Below are positions 31,301 through 44,300 of a stretch of DNA of 64,000 bases, piece by piece. The position numbers and the translations under genes are program-made. How positions within the stretch are numbered: position 1 is the first letter of the stretch; each line of letters starts with the position of its first letter. This stretch comes from Nymphaea colorata (taxonomy: Eukaryota; Streptophyta; Magnoliopsida; Nymphaeales; Nymphaeaceae), in the NCBI RefSeq assembly GCF_008831285.2, contig NC_045149.1:5385500-5449499 (forward strand), given 5' to 3'. The notes beneath the pieces are model-generated. The model saw only the letters and a program-made list of their open reading frames with translations, was not told the origin of the DNA and did no database searches.

Positions 31301-31464
31301 TTAAGTTTTATATTGTGTTTTTTGTGTGTCTATTGTTTGGTTATATTTGGGATTAGTGAATAGACATAGGTTTTAACTTAGTAAGTGAACAATGGATCAC
31401 ATTTTCATGGTGGACCTATGTTACCTATTTATTTTACTTTATGTTTTTATATCGGGTTCTCTAA
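28321..31464. other. Intergenic region, low-complexity blocks, no gene recognised
   Basis: 28500-28920 is rich in CATGCAT-like words. 29755-30240 is a purine-rich GAGAGA/GGGAG tract. 30310-30500 carries the CTCGAGCTCGAG-type dispersed repeat. No convincing coding frame. Confidence 0.5.
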
Positions 31465-31675
31465 GGGTTTGTTTGGCGGCTGAAACATATTGTTAGATTC
31501 GGTCAAAAAATAGGGCAAATTCATATAACACTTTGTCTAATGAATCAGCCTCATTTTTATGAAAGGTTCATGAGACAGATTCATATAACATTTTGTCTAA
31601 TGAATCAGCCTCATTTTTTATGAAAGGTTCATGAGACAGTAACATAGTATAGTGTTACTGTTGCCAAACAGCCTT
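31465..31675. mobile_element. MITE, Tourist/PIF-Harbinger-like, with internal duplication
   Basis: Imperfect terminal inverted repeats GGGTTTGTTTGGC and the complement of GCCAAACAGCC, flanked by TAA on both sides (31462-31464 and 31676-31678). Inside is a tandem pair of about 60 bp, each with TTTGTCTAATGAATCAGCC. No coding capacity. Assignment rests on TIR wording and the 3-bp target duplication. Confidence 0.55.
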
Positions 31676-31676
31676 T

Positions 31677-32248
31677 AAAGAGTGAAGCAACCGGACAAAT
31701 AGGTCTGGAAAAACCTAGAAAAAGTGCAGTTACTGCATTTGCTTAGGCGTAGTTTTTCCTGTACTTTTGCATGCTTTATTGCCACCTGTGATTTTTGTTT
31801 TGTGGTTTTGTGTGGATTGTTGTTTATTAATATTTCTTGGCCAAATACGATTTTTGCATATTTATTAGGATTTATTTCACTTAGTTGTAGGTGATGAAAA
31901 ACTTGGTTTTCAAAGACTGCACTTTTCTATTTTTCTATAGAATTTTGCCCATTTTGAGAAATCGGTTAAAAATACTCAAATTGCTTAACAATATTGAATT
32001 GAACACCGTCTGCTGACCTTGTAGTAACATTCATGAGGTTGACAAGTTAATTCACACGTATATCTATTTAGCAAGCTGCACATTTAAACACATGCCATTA
32101 TAAATGCTATAACAAAGCTCCTTAAGCAGATATATGAAAAAGATAAACGAAGATAAAATGAATCCCAATGGAAAATGTCAATGTTTTTAGTACCGGCAAA
32201 TTTTATTTTTTTGTCGAACAGGGCGGAGGTTGTAGATTAGGATCAAAG

Positions 32249-32298
<50 letters not shown>

Positions 32299-33744
32299 CC
32301 ACACTTAAGCTTCATCTCACGTGCAATTGTGATTTGCCCATGTACCCATGTCGGTACCTGGGTTCAGGAACACAAGTACATGGGCACGATTGAGTATGGC
32401 GGCATTTCAAAGCATATAATATTATATTTTCAAATTTAATTTTTCTTTTAATTTTGACTTTTTCCTTTTTTTGTATTTCCTTTTATTTTTCTTTATTTTT
32501 GAAAATTTTATGGATTAATATATATATAATATATAAATTTACATATACACTTTGTTGTACTCCGTACTCAATTTTTCTCAAATCGCTGCACCTGTCCCTA
32601 CATTTCCGTACCCATATCATACCAATACCCGTGTGACTTAGCTTTTAAGTGGGCCTATGGTCCGGCATCAGGTAGATTGCTAACTAATGTGCATTGCCTG
32701 ACGAGACTACAACAAGAAGAACGACAGCCCTAGAATCTGTTCATGGATTAAGAAAGCAAAGCTGGTGATCTTTAAGAATATGAATCTTATCATAAACCTT
32801 TGAGGATCATCATCAACTCATCAAAAGCATTTTGAAGCCTAAGATTACAATTGGTTGTTTCCAGAACAAAGATTATATTGTTCTTAGTTTCTCTGAACTA
32901 CAAGATGCTTATTGAAGGACACGAAACTTATTTTAGCTTCCAAGATTCAAAATATCTGAAAAACATTACTGTCATATATGTGCAAGATATTTCTATTTGT
33001 ATTTCAGGTCAAAAAGTAGATGAGGAAAGTCTTTGATATCTGCTTACATAGCAAGTGGTGATTGAAGGACGATAGAAAACGGTTTCCTAAGAAGCGGTGA
33101 GGTTTATTTTTACTGCAACAAGATTGGAAAGTTTCCTATAAATTGCAAGTCACTAATTCAAAGTATCATATTCCTGGCTATTTAAAAGGACAAGTGTGAA
33201 ACCTGCTTTTTCTACCACTACCATCACAGGATCATGTCATTATCCTTTTCACATTACAAATCAAGTAACAAAATTTGTGGTAATGTGTGAAAGAGCATCA
33301 GCACTTACACAAAAGGTAATCAGCAGTTAATATACTTTGTCTATCTTCTTCCTACCCTAACTCTCCTGTGCATTCACCTGGCACATTGCAATAACACCTT
33401 TACATGGTGCCTTAACATTTTTTTGGCTTCCAAGATTCTGAATTAGTCAGGAATGAAGTTTCCTGAATTCTCATCAGCGTTGCATTCATATCAATGGCCT
33501 GCACTCATGGATTGCCCCTTTGACATGTGCATGAGAAAGTTGCTTCAGGCACCGCCTTTGATTCAAAAGCCAATCTAAGTCATCATTAACATGAAACCTG
33601 TCCATTGCAATCAATTGCAGGAGTCATTTATCAAAACAAACTAGGAATTACCACCTATGATGACGTCATCCAAATTCTGAGAATTTTGTTCAAAGTATAA
33701 AAAATACAACAAAATAAATAAGGAACCTTGATAATTGCCAAAAG
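31677..33744. other. Intergenic region downstream of CYP57
   Basis: It includes (TA)n at about 32252-32295 and ACCCATGTCGG/CCCATATCATACC repeat patches at 32340-32630 that may be ends of a decayed DNA element. No gene recognised. Confidence 0.5.
32252..32295. repeat. (TA)n microsatellite
   Basis: About 44 bases of TA repeat. Confidence 0.9.
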
Positions 33745-33885
33745 TCAAGTGAGTGATTTCCCAGCCCATTCGCGTTCCCGTCGCTTGAGCTTTGCCTGCA
33801 TTTTGTTAAACTTCTCCTTACCCTGCTGAAGAAGGGGATCTTCGACATAGTATGCATCTGGATCATCCTTCCGTGCCATTCCATC
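33745..33885 (-). CDS. CYP57: CYP57 last exon with stop
   Basis: It starts GATGGAATGG after TTTCTAG and ends TGA at 33745-33747. It encodes the conserved family C-terminus DGMARKDDPDAYYVEDP ... REREWAGKSLT. Confidence 0.93.
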   Translation of the reverse strand, partial: DGMARKDDPDAYYVEDPLLQQGKEKFNKMQAKLKRREREWAGKSLT

Positions 33886-35310
33886 CTAGAAACAGGAGGA
33901 GGTTTATTGATAAAGAAAGAAGAATAATTGTTATGAGGCAAAAGCTAAAGAGGCATTACTTTGTTTGAAAGATCAGGTTCGAATTTCAAAAGATTTGACT
34001 GCCAACCAGAAACATCATCATCTTCATCACTGCCAGATGCTCTGCTAGATGCTCCAACCGCAGCAACAGGCTCTGATGAGAGGAAAGAACTCCTGAACTT
34101 TTCCAGCCTTCCCAGTACCTGGTTACCCCATCAAGGCACCAAATGCACATCAAGAAACATTAATATAAATTGTTCACTCCAATAACTTGAAATAAAATCC
34201 ACTTTCTTATAGTATAGGCATGAGAGGATGCATCAGAGAGCATTGAATCTTTGATGTATGGATGCTGACATAAGCGTCCACATCCAACACTTACTGGAGC
34301 ATTACATGGCAAGCATTAAAAAGGTAGATACTTGGATGTGTATGTGTGTCTATATATATATTAGTTAGTCTTGGTTCAAGCTATTAAATATAAAATAAAT
34401 ACATAATTTAGGAAAAACTCAAAGGTATCCATCAAAATCGCACCATCATGGCCACCATGTTTTGTTGTAAAAGGTGGACGCACCTTTGGCCCTTTATAAA
34501 ACAAAGGCGATTGGTGGGCATGGTGATATTATTTTGGTGGTTATGGGACATGTATATTGTTTGTTTATTATTTTTGGATCTGGATATGTATCCTGTCCAA
34601 TCTATATATTAGATGTATACATTCTTTGTAAAAAACCATTGTTTGTAAGGGTATCATGTCATTAAACTTAACCAATTAGGGCAATCATCTTTTGTAAGTT
34701 AAGGGAATATACAGTGTAAACAAGAGCTCTAGCCCTCTAGAAAAGAAGCTCAGCCTTACACAGAGAAATAAGACTTACTGGTATGTATGAATATTATTAA
34801 TAAAAGTAAACCTCACAAAACTAGGTGCAAAGGCCATAAACTACAATGGGACAGCGGTCCCTTATTTATAGAAGAATGTTACAAAAGAAGAAAAGAGGAA
34901 CCAGCCGCCGGATTAGTTCCAACGGCTAGAAAATTAGCTGTTCGTACTAGCCAATTGCTAACACAGCAGAAAAAAAAAGGAAAGAAAAAAAAAAATAGCA
35001 AAACAATATAGTCATATAACTATATAAGTATACATTTCACAAATATAGAATGTCCAACATATATACTGGAAATGTAATATATGATGCAATTATATAGATG
35101 TACTTACATACAAACTAACACCCCCTCCCCCTCAAAACTTACAGTGATATTACCAAAATTTTGCTGAGAAATAGGAATCAACTTGATGCAAGTGCCTTGG
35201 TGGAGATATACAATCTGGTATTCTGAGTAAACAGAGCATAAATTAATAGCCTTTTAAAGATACTCCTCTCTGTCATAGTGACAATCCATCTTGATATGTT
35301 TAGACTTTTC

Positions 35311-35348
<38 letters not shown>

Positions 35349-38300
35349 TACTAGTAAATGGCACTCTTGGTGTCATGACACAATCATGTAGGTTCTTCAA
35401 TGTTGGCATCCATATCCTTAAACAAGATCTTCAGCCACACAACTTTTATCATCATAACAGCCATGGCTCAACATTCAGATTCAGTTGATGATAATGATAC
35501 ACTGTTTTGCTTTTACACTGACATAAAACAATTACAATGCACAATAACATACATTTAACATTTCCTAACATATTGATAAGCATAACCAAAAGCTCGAAAG
35601 CTATGTTACATGGGCGCGGGTGCATAGATGTTGATGTTAACATTGCTTGTAATAAAACAGCACTCCTATTAAAATTCTAATAAACAAGAATGGTATTAAG
35701 CACAATTTTGATGTTAACATTGCTTGTACTAAAACAGCACTCCTATTAAAATTCTAATAAACAAGAATGGTATTAAGAAGATAATACATATATACGCAAA
35801 GTAGACTTTAAAAAACTAAAATAACACATAAATATTGAAAGCACAATGGTATATGAATTTTAATATTAACTGTAACTGTAAGTGCCAACGCGCTGGCACA
35901 CATGAATCCATGCACACACACATGCACGTACTTTTAATGCAAAATCAGATGCAACAACCAAAAAAATGAAAGAACGCACAAAGAAAGAAAAAAAATGTCT
36001 CAAAATAAGAAGGAAAGGAAGAAAGAAGAGAGAGTGAGGGAGAAAAAAAGAAGGAACAAAATATTAAGGCCAAGCTACTGAGCACTTGAGCAACCTAGAC
36101 CTCAATGACCTCAAGTGGCAGGTCGCTTAGCCTAGACTATCAAGCACCTAGGCAGGCCCTGGCACACCAGGTGATAGACTAGATATTACAAGTGGTAGCT
36201 CACCTAGGAAGAGCTAGCCTATGTGAGCACCCAAGCATGGGGACCTTTGAGAACACAGGGAGAGAGTTTTGATAAAGTAACCAAAGAAATGGGCACAATC
36301 GTGGGCCATAGGATGACGCATGAGCTTTGATGAAGTAATCTAGTACATACATCTTCAGTACGACCCTGCAATCTACGTTTTTTCTGCACTTGTAGATGCC
36401 TTTCTCGCTCTGCAGCATTTAGCAATTGCAAATCCCCATATGCCTTCTCTACTAATTCAGCTCTTGCTTCAGAACCCATTCCTTTTTCCTTCAATTTTAG
36501 CTTTTCCTTCTTAGTCTTCTCACTTTCATCAGCATTCCTGACCAGCCACAGTTTGAAATTAGCTCAAACAATTGTTTTTTTTTTGTAGCGTGCATAAACT
36601 GGTGCACACTTGTACAAGATTTAAAAATTTTACATGAATGTACAGTTCACCTTACTATTAGTAAACAAACATGTATATAGATTCATGCTCTACAAAGAGA
36701 TGAACAGGCATATCACCGCAGAAAAGTGAGTAACTGAAGTTTCCTATTCCTTCAAATAGCAACCAATAGCCAAACCAGGTCTTTCCCTGGTCATTGTCTA
36801 TGTCATATACTTGTGTGCAAGCAATAAGAGAACTAGTTGAGAGTCTTGAGAGTGACGCACAGAAAACACGTTTTTTTTCGAAAAAAACGCGATAAATTAA
36901 ATGGCCGTTTAAAAACTTTTAAAAAATGCGTTTTAAAAAAAAACATTAAAAACAAAAAAATGCGTTTCTTCACTTTTTTCACTTTTTTTTCAGTTTTTTA
37001 ATGCCAAACAGTTTTTTTTTTCATTTTCTATTTTTTATTTGTTGCAAATCTACTTATCTTGTGATGTTTGTGTTATTAGTTTCTCACTTATTTTATTTTC
37101 CCTCCATTTTTAGTTTTTTAAATTTTTTAAAAATTTACCATATTTTTCTCGTATTTTTTCCATTTTTTTCAAGGTCACCATATTATACTCGAAAAACACC
37201 TTGTTGTTTAAAACTCTGAGACGTTATTTGTGACTATTGAGACAAAAGCTTGAATTATCTAGGCATTGCTTGCTTCACATTGGGCAACCTGGTACCCACG
37301 AAACTTTTTTACTTTCACGAAACTTAGAGTCACTTGCAATTAACAATTCTTTTTGGCAGGCTGCCATATTTGTCAAAAACGAAGTAAAAGAAATTTCAAG
37401 CTATTAAATTAGAACTATCATGTCTTCAGTATTGTAAAATCTAATTTTTTCTCTTCCAGACATGAGCAGGTGAGACGGTGACTAATGGCAAAAATAGAAG
37501 CATTTCAGGATTGGTTTGAAACTGAGGTGGAGATTACTTTAAAGCTACAGTGAGCTGAGAAGACATGCAAAGGTCATGACAGAAATTTGCAACAATGGAG
37601 AGTCGCCTCATAGAGTTTATGGAATTTCACTTCCAAATTTTAGCAGTTGCTTGTGATAAAATATAAAAAGGTTGGACTAAAAATAGCTGAAGGGAGAATC
37701 TCGTTATGTGTGCAAGTCCTCAGGTGTGCATCGAAGTCCTGCATGCTCATCCAAGTCCTCAGGTTTAGAGAACTGATATCAAGATCCTCGGGCGTACATT
37801 CTACCTCTTCCATTCAGAAGAATTGTATGATTAAGTTTTTCAGAAACAAGCTGGCTTAGAAAATTGGAAGAGAGTCCAGTATGCAAACAGGAACCCATTA
37901 GGCAGGATGACATCGACAAAGGAGGATCAATATGAAGAAGAGAGGAAGAGAGATTTGTCCCATAACAGCAAGAAGAATGATTCAAAAGAGCAAGACACTA
38001 CATGATAAGGGATTAGACTCACAAGAGCTATAAAGCATATGTGCTCCCTTTTCTTTCGTTTGGCACACACAAATGGGAAGCTCTCATCACAAACTGAGCT
38101 CTATATGATTTAAACTAAAATATCAGTACTCTGGCTGATTTTGCTAAGAATAAGACAAATAAGGCAGCAATAAGGAAAAAAGAATAGAACAAGTCTGAAA
38201 AAGGAAGAATAATCGGACGTTAGAATCCTGGTCAGACTTTGAAAATCTGATCAGAAGGGTTGTTCTGACCAGTGCTGCTCTGACCAGACATCAGAACCGG

Positions 38301-41300
38301 TGCTGCTCTGATTAGATGCTAGTACTAGAACTGATCTGACATCAGAAACAGATCAGATCTGATCATACTTGATTAATGACGAGGGAATGAATGTATCTTG
38401 AACTTGCATCAGAAACAAAGAGGAATAAATTGATATAGATACCTGGGGACTGACAGAATAAGACAAAATATAATAAAGGAATACAAAAAGATATAAGACC
38501 AATGAACTGTAAAAAAAAAATTCTAACTGCAACAAACAGATTTTAAATCTCTATGGGCATACCTTTTGGAAGAAAACTGCAACCTGGCTGTAATAGCACG
38601 AAAGACTTCAAGAAACAAATATATCTGGGCGTCCACAACTCAAGTTGAACAGAGAATAGAGAGGACAGAAAGGAGCCAAGGCAGCAGCACTAATGTCAGC
38701 CCCAATGGCCCTAATTCAGTAATATGAACAGATTATACTTTACATGGACATAAGTGGCCCCGAGGTATAACAAATATTGCAAGTATGTTTTTCAGCACTT
38801 ACCAATAAAGCCATTTAAATATAATTTGCCTGGATCTGGATTAAGTGGACTAGTTCCCAAACACAAGAACTTATCACCCTCAACAACTAGAAAGGGCTAA
38901 AACAGAGTTTCTATTACTTGTGTTAACAGCTATTCTAATTTCTAAGAGGAATGCTTCTATGTAGCATTAACAATTTACTTATTACATAATTTATATTTAT
39001 GAAGAGAAGAATCAACCCAGCAATAACTACAACTACAATGGATTAGCTTCTCCAAAAGGAAAATCTAGAGTGAAAAATCATCATTGTCTGAAAAAGGGGA
39101 AAAAGGAAACAATGAAAAAGGGATGCTTGCTTATTGATGCATCATGAGATGATTGCATATTTATAGTTGAAATACATACCAAGGGGAAGAAGGTTTGCTC
39201 TCTTTTATGCTTTGCTTTTCTGAAAAAAAAAAAAAATAAAGCAGCAATATTAGTCCATTTGCACTGTTGCAGAACAAATAGAAAATCATCAAGTTCATTG
39301 CATTTTGAACATCTTTCCCACCAAGAATATTACAAGTTCATCTTCATATAATGCATATCTTTTCACTTTGGGACCAGGGAAAGCTTTTTTGGTCAAAGAA
39401 AAGGGTGTCAAAAAGAAAAAAGGCTGCAAGTGTTCAGAGAGATATTCATAAGTTTGCAGTGGTAGGCTGAAATATTTCTAGTTGGTGGTACTCTTTATTG
39501 CTTTCTTGTAATACGATGTACTGCTCTATAATTTTCAACAAGTCTCTATTTAAGTAGATATTAGAGTTAATAAAGACAATTTTCTTGTTTTTCCTTCCAA
39601 TGCTTTCAATATTGTATCATAGCTGGCTTGAATCTAGACAACAACCCGACTCACTTCCGGACTCAAACCCCTGGTCTGGTGGATCCCAACCCGCCTCTTA
39701 ACAATTTCAGTTCCAGCCCGAAATAGAAAACTTTTGAAGTGTTACAATCCACCCCCTTAAAGCACACACGTCCGCACGTGTGGGACCCCATGTCTGAGTG
39801 TTGAACAATGATCTGATATACTGATACTACTATAACGACCCGACCCACTTCCACACTCGGGCACCTGATCTGGCGGATCCCAACCCGCCCTTTACCAGTT
39901 TCAGGGATAACTACCCATTAAACAACCCCCTTTATAAGATCCCACACAATCTTCAATATGAGACTAAACTTTTGGGGTGTTATACTGTCTAATGCCATCT
40001 CTGTCATGATCTAACTATTCACAAATCTAGGGAGTGAATGCGAGCAGTCTAAGAAAATTGGGTGCAAGGACACGATATATATATATATATATCATTGTCA
40101 CAAAAAACGTGTATGGGTATCATACGGCGAGGAATTTCTCGAGTATAATACACAAAGTTGTATATCTCAGGAATATCTCGGGAAAATCTCAGCAAATTTT
40201 TAAAAAAATTAAAACACTTAATAAATCTTAAAAATTATAAAAAAGTAAAAAATAATTAAAAATACAGAAAAAACGTGAAAAAACATGTACAAAACGCGTA
40301 TAATAAGGTTTTTTTTTAATTTTCTAACGTTTTTTTAAAAAAGACGCATTTTTTCACGTTTTATACAGCTGACTGTGTTTTGGCATATTATACGCGTTTT
40401 TTTTTCAATAGGACATGTTTTCCGTGACAATGGAACCTACCATCCTCAAAAGGAAAACATGCTGGTTGTCCTTTTTAAAGGACGACTGTTTAGAAAGGAT
40501 GTCTAGGTGTAGTCTCTTTCAAAGGACAGGAGAGAGAGAAAGGGGGAGAGAGAATGCATGACCTAAGACCATTGTCACACATATCGTTCTCGGGTTTTTA
40601 ACGACGAGATTTTTCTTGTGTATTTTTTGGCAACATTCCTTTTCTCAAAAAAATCTTGGATAAAACTCAAAAAACTTTACAAAATAAATGAAATTAGGTC
40701 TAAATAAAATTTAATAAAATAAATCAGAAACTAATAAGAAAACATAAATAAGACTATACAAAAGTGATAAAAAGGACATTTTAACGGTGATAAAAATGAT
40801 GAAAAATTATTTAGGTTAAGTTTAAATCTCAATCCATGACAATATCAATGCTAAAAAATAGGAAAATGAAAAAATTGTGAAAAAAACGTGAAAAAAACGC
40901 AATATATGATAACAATGCAATAAATATTTTCCTCTTTTTTTCAAAATATAGCAATTTTTTCCCGTTTTTCGTTTTTCTTATTTGTCCATGTTAATATCAT
41001 GACATTTTCGAAAATATGCGATCTGTGACATTGCCCAAAACCGCTGAAAAAAGGGGAAAGAGAGGGGACTGAAAAACTGGGGGGAGTGAAAAACTGGAGG
41101 GAATGAAAAAGGGAGAAATAAACTAAAAAAGGAAAGAGAGGGAGAGAGGAGAAAAAGAAAAAAAGGGGAACAATGTAAGAGAATAGGGTGAGGGTGCAAT
41201 CAGGTTGCATATTGGAGCTGCACCTGTAGGGTCAACAAGGTGCCACCCCTTTTTTGAAGAGTCTGTTCTTAGCTAAATTTCTGTTAGGCAATATTTTCTT

Positions 41301-44300
41301 TATCTGGCAGGTTTTTCTTTCACTCCCAGTGTGCCCTAAAGGCAGCCTGCTATTTGTCAGTCTAGGACTCATACGTCTCAAGGCACCAAAAGCCTGACTG
41401 ATGGTATCTTACCAAGTGTAGAATAGGCCTGGTCCAATCCCTATAGGTAATGTAATTCAACAGAGCCCAAAACAATGCAAGCCCAACTATCCAAACTGTT
41501 TGTTGTCTCAACTCAAGTGATAGCATTACCATTTTTTGACTTTTTTGGAACATTGATAACTCCCAACTCCCTCTGCTTTCTAAGTATCTGCAAGCGCATG
41601 CGTTCATCAAACTTCATCTCATCATCATCACTCTGATCATGGGAGTCAAGAGACTCCACATCCTCACTTTGTGGATTAGTTTTATGAGAGACCAGAGCTT
41701 CACGAACTGATTTCTGTATTTGTTTAGTCTGCTCTTGCTCTAATAAATCCTGAAGCCAAATAAGTTATCTATCAGAGGTATTTCATAAAAAAAAGTTTTA
41801 AACTATTTATATTATAACAGGCACACCTTCAAATACACATGGGCACATAAACATACAGACAAATACAAGCATGCAAGCATCAATGTCCAGACACAAGCAC
41901 AACATACTACATGCACAAACCATGTTCAGTCCCCCCAGAAAGAATATCAAGATTATACATGGATGAAATGAAATCATTAACTTTGCTAACCTTGGTATGG
42001 AGAATAAATGCATCTAGACACACAACACACAGGCTTTAAAGCCCAACCCAGACTCAACCCATAGTACAGCAACTGGGGACTCATCATCACTGTCAGACTG
42101 ATTTTGACGCCTTCATTTTTTGCATAAAACATATCCATGTATGCATATAATCATCTTTGTGTTCATTAAAATAGTACACACAATTATGTATGTGAAAATT
42201 TTAAAAAATATATTTATGATAATGATGTGATTAGTATATGTATATGCATCTTTTGTATGTAATATAATTTAAAATACGATTGAATATCCACAAATATACA
42301 CATACCCCAGGCACACTTGCACATTTGATATCATTTACATAGTATGTTACATATGCACATATATCGTATGCTTAAGTGACTCAATTAAACCAACTGGTGC
42401 CTTAGCTGAGTTGGCAAAACTTGGCAGACTCAGCCAAAACTCAAATGACTCGGCTGGGTCACCTGAGATAACTTGGTAGATTCAATAAGCTTCCGAACAT
42501 TCACCCACACATACACATACACAAACGCCTATGCATATTTTATGTGAAAATGTTTGCATCTGCAGAAAACAAGATTCTAACAAGTTCACAACAAATTTGT
42601 GAAGCTAGATACCTTTAGATTGACACAGGTGCTATATGCATTTTTGTTACTAGTGTTGTCATTTTTTAGTAATTTAATTAAATTTATAACCTTTTTCACA
42701 CAACATATTTATTAGCTGCATCTCCAAAAATGTATAATGTTTTTCTAATGTGTTCTCTGGATAGTAGCCATGATATTCTAAAAATTCATGACAGACATAA
42801 GTTTGGAAAATTTCAAATTCAACTTTATGCACAGCCATGGGCATGCTTTATGCACAATGTTTACCTGCTTTTGATCTGTTGGTTCACCTTTCAGAAGGCG
42901 AGGATCATTCAGTACATCATGACTGCTCTTAATCTTTTCCTTAACAGCAGCTAGCCCCTTCTCCTCCTCTTCTGCTTCTTCTCCAAATGAAAGCAAGTTC
43001 AACTTCCTACAATAAGTGACTGAAGTTCAGATGCACATAGGAGCACAAACAAGCACATAAGCTCAAATTGGATGAGATCTTTATGGAATGCATTCACAGG
43101 CGGCTAGTACACACTTCACAGTTTTCTTGTTCTCCTTGCCGCTACTATCAGCCACAGTAGGTAATACTTTCCCAGGTACCCGTCTAGGAATAATATCATC
43201 AAAGGGATTCCACAATATCTGCACCATTTTAGCAAAATATTACCAGAAAATGTGGAAAAAACATATACAGCATGAGGGATCTTGAAAAACTACTTTTTAT
43301 GGAACCCAAGCAAGTTTACATTAAAAAGTTACACTAACAGAAAGAAATAGACTCAGCAAACTGAAGCCATGTTAGCATCCATCACTTGTGACATGATATA
43401 GTGCCACAAGATTATTCCTACTTAAACAGAAATTACAGCCTGCTGAATTCATGAAGAGCTATATTTGTGAACCAGGAAGATGTTTACTCTAAGTGGAATG
43501 GTTCATCTGCACTGTCTTAGAAAAAATTCACCCTGCAGATCCTCAGGTCCTTATTTCAGATCTGCTATTGAAGATCAAACAAATTCTACCAATTCACAGA
43601 GAAAACCAGTACTGTATGTATTTGGGTTCTCCAACAGTCATTGGTTTTTACAACATCAAGGCCTTGTAAGTAAACCCAGTGGGGCTGGAAAGTTGTTTTA
43701 CAAAAAAAAGAATCTCCATCAAAGCAAAAAGGTGATAGATGATGGTTTATATGACACCTGTACATTTTTCATGCATACATGACAAATATCTTCACTAACA
43801 GATGTTGCTTGAGTTGCGGAGTTTGACTCTGGAATTTTACAGAATGTTAATACAGGTTAATCTTAGTTCCCACTGAGGCCAAAGCAGATTTAAACAAAGC
43901 TACAACCACGAGTCAACTAAGCATTACTGGATTAAGCAAACCTTCAAAATTTGATGCATTGTCTAGAAAGCTGATCCTTTCAAGCTTTATAACATCCATG
44001 CTTACACTTCTATTATTAAAACATTAATCGAGACATTTAATCCAAGAAAGTCATCCTCATTTTTCTCCTGTTGCCCAGTTGGGGAACCATCGGGCTTATC
44101 ATCTCCGTGGCTGTACACCATGACTGACACATGTATCCACTTGATGTCAAAAATGATTTTTTGTATAGTGATCTCCATAAGACTGTCTATATGCAACAGC
44201 CACTATAGTTTGAATGATAGGGGGAGTGTGGAAAAGTGTGCAAACTGAAGAAGGCTATATATGGATTCAAGCAGAGTCCTCGTGCGTGGTTCAAAGTGTG

